64,000 nt of DNA from Spongiibacter pelagi. Its GTDB lineage: Bacteria > Pseudomonadota > Gammaproteobacteria > Pseudomonadales > Spongiibacteraceae. Positions 9,463 to 16,613 of this stretch are shown here, piece by piece; positions within the stretch are counted from its first letter, which is position 1; the number at the start of each line of letters is the position of its first letter. Both the position numbers and the translations under genes were made by a program. Location of the stretch: positions 18,120 through 82,119 of the forward strand of contig NZ_JACXLD010000009.1 of the NCBI RefSeq assembly GCF_014705705.1, given 5' to 3'. The notes below the pieces were generated by a model. It searched no databases and was not told the origin of the DNA. It worked only from the letters and a program-made list of their open reading frames with translations.

Positions 9463-9674
9463 TAATCACTGATTCATTACTGCGCTCGTCACTTTGGCCG
9501 CCGGCGGTACTCGAAATGCTCATTTATTCGCATATAAACTCCGCTTTGTTCGAAGCTAAGGCTTCTCACCCCTTTGGGGTCGCCCTAAAGGGCGGGCTTT
9601 TCGCTTCGCTACAAGTCTGCGTTCCGGCGGCGGCCAATTTGTCTTCGCTCGCTACATGAATCATGTGATTACTA
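9460..9674 (+). mobile_element. MITE-like palindromic element, copy 1
   Basis: About 215 bp bounded by TA on both sides. The ends are inverted repeats (GTAATCACTGATTCAT on the left; the right end reads GTAATCACATGATTCAT in complement). The inner arms are also mutually inverted (TTGGCCGCCGGCGG and TTGGCCGCCGCCGG). The centre has the small palindromes CCCCTTTGGGG and GCCCTAAAGGGC. A core of about 125 bp is nearly identical to copy 2 (14247-14462), which lies in opposite orientation. TA boundaries and long terminal repeats without a transposase suggest a MITE moved by a Tc1/mariner/IS630-type enzyme; this is inference. It fills most of the 9463-9782 gap. Confidence 0.7.
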
Positions 9675-9782
9675 AAATGATAAATTTACGGGGTTAATTC
9701 CGATAACGTAAATCTAGGCAGCCTTTTCTGAAAAAAGCGCTGCATGAATCAGTGCCCCCGAAACCTCTTTACGGAAAATCGA

Positions 9783-10220
9783 ATGAAGTTATTGTTGCAA
9801 CGGGTTCGCCACGCAAAAGTGGATGTGGCGGATGAAACCGTGGGCGAAATTGCTCAGGGCTTGCTGGCTTTTATCGGGCTGGAAAAGCACGACGACGAGG
9901 CGGCGGTGGAAAAGATGATGGAGCGTTTGCTTAATTATCGCGTGTTTGCCGATGAGCAAGGGCGAATGAATTTGTCGGTGGTGGATATCAACGGCGGCGT
10001 ATTATTGGTCTCGCAATTTACTCTTGCCGCCGACACCAGCAAGGGGCGCCGCCCGGGATTTTCAACCGCCGCTGAGCCGACCCGCGCAAAGAATCTTTAC
10101 GTGCATGCCTTGGCTTGCTTACGAGAACAGCATGCGGATGTAGCCGCAGGGAAGTTCGGTGCGGATATGCAAATCAGTCTGCTCAATGATGGGCCGGTAA
10201 CGTTTTTACTGGAGTCCTAG
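9783..10220 (+). CDS. dtd: D-aminoacyl-tRNA deacylase
   Basis: This enzyme hydrolyses D-amino acids wrongly attached to tRNA. It has 145 residues, the normal length, and carries the two cross-subunit signature loops SQFTLAAD and NDGPVTFLL (the Gly-Pro pair). The start at 9783 (MKLLLQRVRHAKVDV) is the family N-terminus; an upstream in-frame ATG at 9744 would add 13 residues unlike any relative. It lies just after the MITE-like element and faces aceK across a 9-bp-stem hairpin. Confidence 0.96.
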   Translation: MKLLLQRVRHAKVDVADETVGEIAQGLLAFIGLEKHDDEAAVEKMMERLLNYRVFADEQGRMNLSVVDINGGVLLVSQFTLAADTSKGRRPGFSTAAEPTRAKNLYVHALACLREQHADVAAGKFGADMQISLLNDGPVTFLLES

Positions 10221-10223
10221 AGG

Positions 10224-10244
10224 TGTGGCTTCAATCTGAAGCCA
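10224..10244. terminator. Hairpin between convergent dtd and aceK
   Basis: GTGGCTTCA-ATC-TGAAGCCAC is a perfect 9-bp stem with a 3-nt loop, covering the aceK stop codon and lying 3 bp past dtd. T tracts are weak on both sides, so strength as a terminator is uncertain. Confidence 0.5.
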
Positions 10245-11988
10245 CTTGTCCATTAATGCCTTCGTCGCGCTGTTGAAAACGCTGTATACGGCGGTAGGGG
10301 AATACGTCAGCAACGTAGCCGTTGCGAATTTTTTCCTGTAGCTCGCACCAGTAATCGGGGTTGTAGAGGTCACTGTGCAACTCATCAAATACTTTTTTCG
10401 CCCGCTGATTACCCGAGAAAAACAGCCGGAATTCTTCGGGAAACACATCTTCCGGTTTAACTTCATACCAGGGCTGGGTGGCCATTTCCTGTTCCTCGGT
10501 TTGGGGGACAGGTAGGCGGCGGAAGTTACAGTCGGTGAGCGGGCAGATTTCGTCATAGTCATAGAAAACCACGCGGCCGTGACGAGTTACCCCAAAGTTT
10601 TTCAGCAGCATATCGCCGGGGAATAAATTACCGGCTGCGAGTTGTTTAATGGCTTTGCCGTACTCGTCCATGACGCTGTAAAGCTGTTCGTCGTTGCAGT
10701 CTTTGAGGTAGAGGTTGAGTGGAATCATTTTCCGCTCGATATAAACATGGTCAAGAATTAAGGCATTGCCCTTCACTTCAATCAGCGAGGGTGCTTCTTT
10801 TTCTAACTCGGCCATCAGTTCGTCTGAAAAGCGGCGGCGATCAAAGGCGAGTTTATTGAATTCTTGGGTATCGGCCATGCGTCCACCCCTGTCCCAGCGT
10901 TTTACCAAGCGGTAACAGCTGCGAACATGTTCGTGGCTCATTTCCTTGGGTGGGGTGAATTTGTCTTTAATGACTTTGTAAACGTAATCAAAGTCGGGGC
11001 GGGTGAACACCAGCATGACCATACCCTTAATACCGGGCGCGATAATGTACGGCTGCTCACTTTCCATGGTGTCGGCCACTGCAAAGCGATAAAACTCGGT
11101 TTTGCCGTGTTTCTGCATGCCCATGGCATTGTAGAGTTCGAAGATTTCCTTATGCGGCATGAGTTGGTGCAGGAAGGCAACGTACTCCGAAGGGATTTTG
11201 GCATCGACCATAAAGTAGCTGCGGCTGAAGCTGAACAATATCGAAATATCGTCGGGGTCGTGCAGCAGGGTGTCGACGTAGATGGAGCTTTCTTCGGTGT
11301 GCAGGATCGGCAATACGACCGGGAAGCTGGTGCTGCCGACTTTGATACGGCCCACCAGATAGGCGGCTTTGTTGCGGAAAAATAGCGATTCCAGTGCTTC
11401 TACCCACACTTCTTGATCGCCGCGATTGAGTTGTGGAATGAGCTGCGTATTTACCGCCTCGGTGATAAAGCCGATATCGCGCTCGAGGTCTTCCCAGGGA
11501 ATATTAAATTCACAGCCTTCCAGCAAGCTGCGAATAATGTCTTGGGTATTGTCGCCGTTGTATTTGAAGCGCCGCAGAATGGAGCGGCTGTCGATGGGGC
11601 CGGCATGCTCCGCCGGAACCAGCGAGAAGGTGTGCTGTTTGCGAATTTTCTCGTGGTTAAACACCAAGCAGTAAATTGAATTGAAAAACGATTGTGCGAT
11701 TTCAAAATTATCGTGATTGCGAATCAGCTCGGCAAATTCTTCTTTGGCTTCCAGCCAGTGCTCGCGGTTCTCAATGGTGCCGCCGGTAATGGTGCGCGCT
11801 GCTTCGGCCACAATGGCGCGCTTTTGTTTCCACAACTCCAGACGAGCACGCATGGCTTTCTGGCAGGCTTGCCAGTCGGCGGATTCAAAGCGGGCTTGAG
11901 CGCCCAGCGTGATGTTTTTATATTCGGCAAAAAACGCATCAAAGCCATTGAGAATGGCCATCGCCAAACGGCGGGTTACTGCGGTCAT
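10231..11988 (-). CDS. aceK: Isocitrate dehydrogenase kinase/phosphatase
   Basis: AceK phosphorylates and inactivates isocitrate dehydrogenase, and removes the phosphate, so deciding how much isocitrate goes to the glyoxylate shunt. The 585 residues cover the full family length, with the N-terminal regulatory region and the C-terminal kinase-like lobe (VFYDYDEICPLTDCNF carries the metal-binding DYDE). aceA lies 2.6 kb away on the same strand, but aceK is not in an aceBAK operon. Instead its ATG overlaps the TGA of the LLM oxidoreductase gene (ATGA), implying coupled translation. Confidence 0.97.
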   Translation of the reverse strand: MTAVTRRLAMAILNGFDAFFAEYKNITLGAQARFESADWQACQKAMRARLELWKQKRAIVAEAARTITGGTIENREHWLEAKEEFAELIRNHDNFEIAQSFFNSIYCLVFNHEKIRKQHTFSLVPAEHAGPIDSRSILRRFKYNGDNTQDIIRSLLEGCEFNIPWEDLERDIGFITEAVNTQLIPQLNRGDQEVWVEALESLFFRNKAAYLVGRIKVGSTSFPVVLPILHTEESSIYVDTLLHDPDDISILFSFSRSYFMVDAKIPSEYVAFLHQLMPHKEIFELYNAMGMQKHGKTEFYRFAVADTMESEQPYIIAPGIKGMVMLVFTRPDFDYVYKVIKDKFTPPKEMSHEHVRSCYRLVKRWDRGGRMADTQEFNKLAFDRRRFSDELMAELEKEAPSLIEVKGNALILDHVYIERKMIPLNLYLKDCNDEQLYSVMDEYGKAIKQLAAGNLFPGDMLLKNFGVTRHGRVVFYDYDEICPLTDCNFRRLPVPQTEEQEMATQPWYEVKPEDVFPEEFRLFFSGNQRAKKVFDELHSDLYNPDYWCELQEKIRNGYVADVFPYRRIQRFQQRDEGINGQVASD

Positions 11989-13019
11989 AGAAAAATCTCA
12001 GCCAATAATTCGCGGGCTTCGGCCTGCGGACACTGTACCAACATGCTGTTCACTTCATTGCGAGCGGCGGCGGCTTTCCAATCTTGAGCGCGCTCGCGAA
12101 TACGCCCTGCCGGGCCGACCAAGGCGACTTCATCAACTAAAGAGTCGGGTACGGCCTCGCGAGCTTTGTCTTTTTCGCCGGCCAAGTAGTAATCCTGAAT
12201 CTGTTCGGCGGCATCGCCGTAGCCGAGGCGGGTCGCGTAATCAGTGTAGAAGTTTTTGCCCTTGGCGCCCATGCCGCCAATGTACAGGGCGAGAAAATCT
12301 TTGACGAAATAACGACAGCCATCGATATTGTCATCCATGATCGCGCCAACATAGGGGCATACGGCAAAGTCTTTCAGCGTTTTTCCCGCTTTTTCCAAGC
12401 CTTTCTGCAAGTCGCTTTCAAACACGGAAAATTTATCCGGGTCCATCCATACTGGGATAAAGCCATCGGCAATTTCCGCTGCCATGCTCAAGCTTTTGGG
12501 CGTGATTGAGGCGGTGTAAATCGGAATGTCGGGGTTGCCGTGCAGTATGGATTTCAGCGGTTTACCCAGCCCGGTGGTGCCGGGGCCGTGGTTGGGCACT
12601 TGATAGATTTCACCTTGAAACTCCAGCGGTGCTTCGCGGCGGAAAATTTGCCGAATGATTTCAATGTATTCGCGGGTACGGGTCAGGGGTTTACCATAGG
12701 GAACGCCGTGCCAGCCTTCGACAACTTGGGGGCCGGAAACACCCAAGCCAAGAATAAAACGACCATCAGAGAGTTTGTCCAGACTCATGGCGCTCATTGC
12801 CGTGGTCGCTGGCGTGCGCGCAGGCATTTGCATAATGCCGGTGCCGACTTTGATTTTGTCGGTTTGGGCTAGAATCCAGGCGGCGGTGCTGACCGCATCT
12901 GAGCCATAGGCTTCCGCCGTCCACACTGAGTCAAAGCCCAGTGATTCCGCATGGCGAATTTGATCCAGCGGGATATCCAGTTTGGCGCCGGAATAGCCCA
13001 GCAATAAGCCCAGTTTCAT
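11985..13019 (-). CDS. LLM-class flavin/F420-dependent oxidoreductase
   Basis: A 344-residue luciferase-like TIM barrel: MKLGLLLGYSG, the AESLGFDSVWTAEAYGSDA start and the LDKLSDGRFILGLGVSGPQV segment are typical of the group related to mycobacterial Rv3520c, usually annotated as F420-dependent. Substrate is unknown. Whether this host makes F420 cannot be seen here; FMN is the alternative cofactor. GGAGA lies upstream of the ATG. It is cotranscribed with aceK through a 4-bp overlap. Confidence 0.85.
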   Translation of the reverse strand: MKLGLLLGYSGAKLDIPLDQIRHAESLGFDSVWTAEAYGSDAVSTAAWILAQTDKIKVGTGIMQMPARTPATTAMSAMSLDKLSDGRFILGLGVSGPQVVEGWHGVPYGKPLTRTREYIEIIRQIFRREAPLEFQGEIYQVPNHGPGTTGLGKPLKSILHGNPDIPIYTASITPKSLSMAAEIADGFIPVWMDPDKFSVFESDLQKGLEKAGKTLKDFAVCPYVGAIMDDNIDGCRYFVKDFLALYIGGMGAKGKNFYTDYATRLGYGDAAEQIQDYYLAGEKDKAREAVPDSLVDEVALVGPAGRIRERAQDWKAAAARNEVNSMLVQCPQAEARELLAEIFL

Positions 13020-13048
13020 GAACGGTCTCCGTTTTTATTATTGGTGAT

Positions 13049-13534
13049 TTAGCTTTCGAGCAGATTTTTGCGGCTGATGATCACACCGGTTTTGTCGGCA
13101 TAAAGATAGTTGCCAGCATCAATGGTGCAGCTGCCAAATTCCAAGGCAATGCCGGCTTGGCCTTCGCCGCGTTTCTCGGTTTTTCTGGGTACGCTGCCGA
13201 GTGCCATTACGCCTAAAGGCATGGGGGAAATTTCTTCCACATCGCGCAGATAGCCGTAAATAACAATGCCGGCCCAGCCGTTGTCGGCCGCCGCGCGAGC
13301 GAGGTTGTCGCCCAACAGTGAGCGGCGCGCTGAGCCGCCACCATCCACAACTAATACTCGGCCGTGGCCGGGGGTTTTTACGGTGTCGGCAACCAGCGAG
13401 TTGTCTTCAAAACATTTGATGGTGACGACTTCGCCGTGGAAATTTTTGTGGCCGCCGTAATGGCGCAGTGGTAGTTCCAGTACGTTAACGGCATCGCCGT
13501 GCTCGTCGCAGAGATCGGGGGTAGAGATGGACAT
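13049..13534 (-). CDS. rraA: RraA family protein (RNase E inhibitor / HMG-aldolase-like)
   Basis: A 161-residue protein with the RraA fold signature: VVDGGGSARRSLLGDNLARAA and AGIVIYGYLRDVEEI, holding the conserved Gly-Asp and Arg-Asp pairs. Members act either as inhibitors of RNase E or as divalent-metal 4-hydroxy-4-methyl-2-oxoglutarate/oxaloacetate lyases; sequence alone does not separate them. The start at 13534 (MSISTPDLCDEHG) has GGAGG six bases upstream; the ORF extension to 13579 lacks a site. It precedes the LLM-aceK pair and is probably in the same transcript. Confidence 0.88.
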   Translation of the reverse strand: MSISTPDLCDEHGDAVNVLELPLRHYGGHKNFHGEVVTIKCFEDNSLVADTVKTPGHGRVLVVDGGGSARRSLLGDNLARAAADNGWAGIVIYGYLRDVEEISPMPLGVMALGSVPRKTEKRGEGQAGIALEFGSCTIDAGNYLYADKTGVIISRKNLLES

Positions 13535-13646
13535 GATTTTCCTCCGGGAGTCGACGCGGATAGTGTTAGCGTCGAGCATAGAATAATTTTTGCTGCTTTG
13601 GCAGGGGCTGATAAGCCTGCCTAGAACCGTCGTTTTTAGTCTGGGT

Positions 13647-14210
13647 TTAGCCAGTCACTACATTTAGATATGAGGCGTTAATATCGGCATCGTAATACGC
13701 CATGCCCAATTTGTTTAAGTACTCTAAGCGGTCCGCTTTCATTAGGTCTATTTCAGGCGCGGCGATATTGTTAGCTTGGTATATGCCAGCCAGATAAGCC
13801 ATAAATTGCTCGCCTTCTTCAACTAATAATAGGCTCGCGGCACCAACGTCGGGTTTCACTTTGGCATTCAGCTCTTCGGGAAGCGTTACCGCAAGCACAG
13901 TCGGCTGCTCGTCACCCTGAAAGCGTACGCTGCGATTTCTCACGGTTTGCTTGGCCCAGTAAAAAGCGAGTTCTTTGCTCTGGGTTAAAAAAACCGGCTC
14001 AATCGATTCGGTATAGCTATTGCCGATAGTCGCCATGGTGTTTTTTGCGGCAGCTTTCAGTGCTTTGTCGCCGGAGCGTTTTAAGCCCTGCTCAATGATG
14101 GAGTCAACTAGCGCTGATGAGGTGCCGTGATACCACGTGCTGCTGGTGGTAAAGCCCTGCGGGGTTAATAAGTCTCTAGCATCTTTAAGAAAGTCTGGCG
14201 TGTCAGTCAT
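13647..14210 (-). CDS. Uncharacterised protein, possible ADP-ribosyltransferase-like fold
   Basis: A 187-residue soluble protein. The N-terminal WYHGTSSALVDSIIEQGLKR followed about 50 residues later by VFLTQSKELAFYWAKQTV resembles the first two conserved blocks of small ADP-ribosyltransferase-fold proteins (His in a YHGT strand, then a v-[YF]-[LV]-T strand with an alanine-rich helix). A third catalytic Glu is not certain (VEEGEQF is one candidate). The start at 14210 (MTDTPDFLKDARDLL) is chosen because the frame remains open upstream through the MITE-like element, adding 68 residues encoded mostly by repeat DNA. No clear Shine-Dalgarno is visible. Confidence 0.6.
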   Translation of the reverse strand: MTDTPDFLKDARDLLTPQGFTTSSTWYHGTSSALVDSIIEQGLKRSGDKALKAAAKNTMATIGNSYTESIEPVFLTQSKELAFYWAKQTVRNRSVRFQGDEQPTVLAVTLPEELNAKVKPDVGAASLLLVEEGEQFMAYLAGIYQANNIAAPEIDLMKADRLEYLNKLGMAYYDADINASYLNVVTG

Positions 14211-14246
14211 AGTCGAAATTACACAATGGTTTGAAATGGCAAGCAT

Positions 14247-14462
14247 TAGGGAATCTCTGATTAGTGTGGCGAGTGAAGCAAAGTTGGTCGCCGCCGGAGC
14301 GCAGACTTGTAGCGAAGCGAAAAGCCCGCCCTTTAGGGCGACCCCAAAGGGGTGAGAAGCCTTAGCTTCGAACAAAGCGGAGTTTATATGCGAATAAATG
14401 AGCATTTCGAGCACCGCCGACGATCAAAATTGCGAACGCAGTAATTAATCAGAGCTTCCCTA
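14247..14462 (-). mobile_element. MITE-like palindromic element, copy 2 (inverted relative to copy 1)
   Basis: About 216 bp, again bounded by TA. The ends are inverted repeats of each other (TAGGGAATCTCTGATTA on the left, TAATCAGAGCTTCCCTA on the right) but differ from the ends of copy 1. The core, from the ATTTATTCGCATATAAACTC segment through the CCCCAAAGGGG palindrome to the GCGCAGACTTGTAGCG segment, is nearly identical to copy 1. It lies directly upstream of the 13647-14210 gene and extends its open frame. With the aceA terminator it accounts for most of the 14211-14619 gap. Confidence 0.7.
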
Positions 14463-14514
14463 GAAAGTTTAGCGTAAAAACGCCTTAGATTCTGTTGGTC
14501 AGAAAATTCTGCCC

Positions 14515-14552
14515 ACAAAAAAGGCGACACCTTGAAAGGGGTCGCCTTCTTT
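14515..14552 (-). terminator. Rho-independent terminator of aceA
   Basis: On the minus strand AAGGCGACCCC-TTTCAA-GGTGTCGCCTT forms a long stem followed by seven T. It lies 70 bp after the aceA stop. Confidence 0.9.
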
Positions 14553-14619
14553 TCTAGCGAGAGTCTACTAGCGAACTGTGCCCCTAATTGCAGGGCACAT
14601 CGCCTAACACTTGCTCAGA

Positions 14620-16215
14620 TTAGCTGAACTGGTTAGACGTGTTTTTCGCACCTCCAGCTTTCAGAGCGTTCTCACCAGCGTAGTACTCTTTGTGGTCGTC
14701 GCCCATATCGGAGCCGGCCATGTTTTGGTGTTTAACACAGGCGATACCCTGACGGATCTCTTTGCGCTGAACGCCTTCAACGTAACCCAACATCGCTTTG
14801 TCACCGAAGTACTCTTTGGCCAGGTTGTCTACAGACAGGGCCGTGGTGTGGTAAGTCGGCAGTGTGATCAGGTGATGGAATACGTTCGCTTCACGGGCAG
14901 TATCTGCCTGGAAGCTTTGAACGCGAGCATCGGCAGCCGCAGACAGCTCAGAGTTGTCGTATTCAGCAGACATCAGGTTTGCGCGGTCGTAGGCAGAAAC
15001 GTCTTTGCCTTCAGCAGCCCATGCATCGTAAGTTTGCTGACGGAAGTTCAGCGTCCAGTTGAATGAAGGCGAGTTGTTGTAAACCAGTTTCGCATCGGGG
15101 TGAACCTTGCGAACTTCGTCCATCATGCCTTTGATTTCGTGAACGGTAGGAACTGCAGTTTCGATCCACAGCAGGTCAGCACCGGCATTGATGGCTTCGA
15201 TACAGTCAAATACGCAACGCTCGTGGCCAGTGCCTTGACGGAACTGGTACAGACCAGAAGGCAGACGCTTAGGACGAACCAGTTTGCCGTTACGGCTGAT
15301 CAGTACATCGCCTTCAGCAGTGTCTTCTGGAGAAACTTCTTCGCAATCCAGGAATGAGTTGTAAACGTCACCCTGATCGCCTTTCTCGCGAACAACAGCG
15401 ATTTCTTTGGTCAGGCCAGCACCTTCAGAGTCGGTACGAGCAACGATAACACCGTCGTCAACGCCCAGCTCAAGGAATGCGTAACGCAGAGCGCGCAGCT
15501 TGGCGTGGAAGTCGGCATGGGGAACGGTTACTTTGCCGTCTTGGTGGCCACACTGCTTCTCGTCAGCAACCTGGTTTTCGATCTGCAGACAGCAAGCGCC
15601 CGCTTCGATCATTTGCTTAGCCATCAGGTAAGTGGCTTCAGCGTTACCGAAACCAGCATCGATGTCGGCAACGATGGGCACAACGTGAGTTTCGTGGTTG
15701 TCGATTTTGCTTTGAATTTCAGCTTCTTTAGCTGCATCGCCAGCTTCGCGTGCCGCATCCAGCTCGCGGAACAGACCGCCCAGCTCACGTGCATCAGCTT
15801 GACGCAGGAAGGTGTACAGCTCGCGTACCAGATCGGCAACAACGGTTTTTTCGTGCATAGATTGGTCAGGCAGAGGACCGAAAGAGCTACGCAGTGCGGC
15901 AACCATCCAGCCAGACAGGTAGAGGTAGCGGCGCTCGGTAGTACCAAAGTGCTTTTTAATAGAGATCAGTTTTTGCTGACCAACAAAACCGTGCCAGCAG
16001 CCCAGAGATTGGGTGTACTTGGTTTTGTCTTTGTCGAACTCAGCCATGTCGCGACGCATAATGCCGGCGGTGTATTTGGCAATGTCCAGACCAGTTTTGA
16101 ATTTGTTCTGAGCACGCATGCGTGCGGCAGATTCTGGGTTGATAGCATCCCATGGGCTGCCTGCTTGCTCTTTGAGTCCGGCGACGGATTGGATGTCTGC
16201 TTCTAACGATGACAT
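14620..16215 (-). CDS. aceA: Isocitrate lyase (long form)
   Basis: First enzyme of the glyoxylate shunt, splitting isocitrate into succinate and glyoxylate. The 531 residues match the long Pseudomonas-type enzyme rather than the ~430-residue E. coli form. The catalytic loop reads DEKQCGHQDGKVTVPH (KQCGH in place of KKCGH, as in this subfamily). Metal/substrate residues appear in VPIVADIDAGFGNAEATYL and VIVARTDSEGAG. AAGGGA precedes the ATG. It is divergent from glcB and has its own terminator. Flux is expected to be set by AceK, encoded nearby. Confidence 0.97.
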   Translation of the reverse strand: MSSLEADIQSVAGLKEQAGSPWDAINPESAARMRAQNKFKTGLDIAKYTAGIMRRDMAEFDKDKTKYTQSLGCWHGFVGQQKLISIKKHFGTTERRYLYLSGWMVAALRSSFGPLPDQSMHEKTVVADLVRELYTFLRQADARELGGLFRELDAAREAGDAAKEAEIQSKIDNHETHVVPIVADIDAGFGNAEATYLMAKQMIEAGACCLQIENQVADEKQCGHQDGKVTVPHADFHAKLRALRYAFLELGVDDGVIVARTDSEGAGLTKEIAVVREKGDQGDVYNSFLDCEEVSPEDTAEGDVLISRNGKLVRPKRLPSGLYQFRQGTGHERCVFDCIEAINAGADLLWIETAVPTVHEIKGMMDEVRKVHPDAKLVYNNSPSFNWTLNFRQQTYDAWAAEGKDVSAYDRANLMSAEYDNSELSAAADARVQSFQADTAREANVFHHLITLPTYHTTALSVDNLAKEYFGDKAMLGYVEGVQRKEIRQGIACVKHQNMAGSDMGDDHKEYYAGENALKAGGAKNTSNQFS

Positions 16216-16613
16216 ATGCGGTCCCTTTTCGGTGAGTGGTGACTGATAGAAATTTCAACGTTGGCAAGTGTAGGTGGGGGATTCGGATTTAGCTAATTTA
16301 TACTTTTTATTTTGGATATTTTTTTAGGAAATTTTACTGCCGTAACATATCTCGTGTTGCAACATAGAGAAGCGTTAGAGCTTTTTCCGCCACTTGGGGG
16401 CATTATGACGGAGCCGCTTGGGTATTTTTATTCACGGTATGAATAGTAAAAATAATATGGATATATTTGTGAAATTGTTGGCGGCTGGCTAGGATTAGCC
16501 CTCAAGATAACGGCCCTATTGCCTTTGTTTGGCCCGTAAATACGCTCCAAACTTTGCCATTATGCCGAATTTAACCACGCGATTTCCTCGACGCGAAATT
16601 AAGGAGAGTCAGC
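16216..16613. promoter_or_regulatory. Divergent aceA-glcB control region
   Basis: This 398-bp spacer is AT-rich around 16280-16335, where the minus strand carries a TATAAAT -10-like box for aceA. A TGTTGCAACA palindrome sits at 16355-16364 and could be an operator. No -35/-10 pair for glcB stands out. No gene is visible in it. Confidence 0.4.

Noticed and set aside
9521..9657. Short ORF inside MITE-like copy 1 (MLIYSHINSALFEAK...)
   Set aside because: The same frame exists in copy 2, but it simply reflects the shared core; no initiation site or known domain.
14247..14462. Integron attC site or CRISPR unit
   Set aside because: There is no repeat-spacer array and no attC core pair (RYYYAAC/GTTRRRY) in the right places; a TA-bounded palindromic element fits better.
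15505..16206. 233-codon plus-strand ORF opposite aceA
   Set aside because: Complement of a highly conserved enzyme; no recognisable family and no initiation site.
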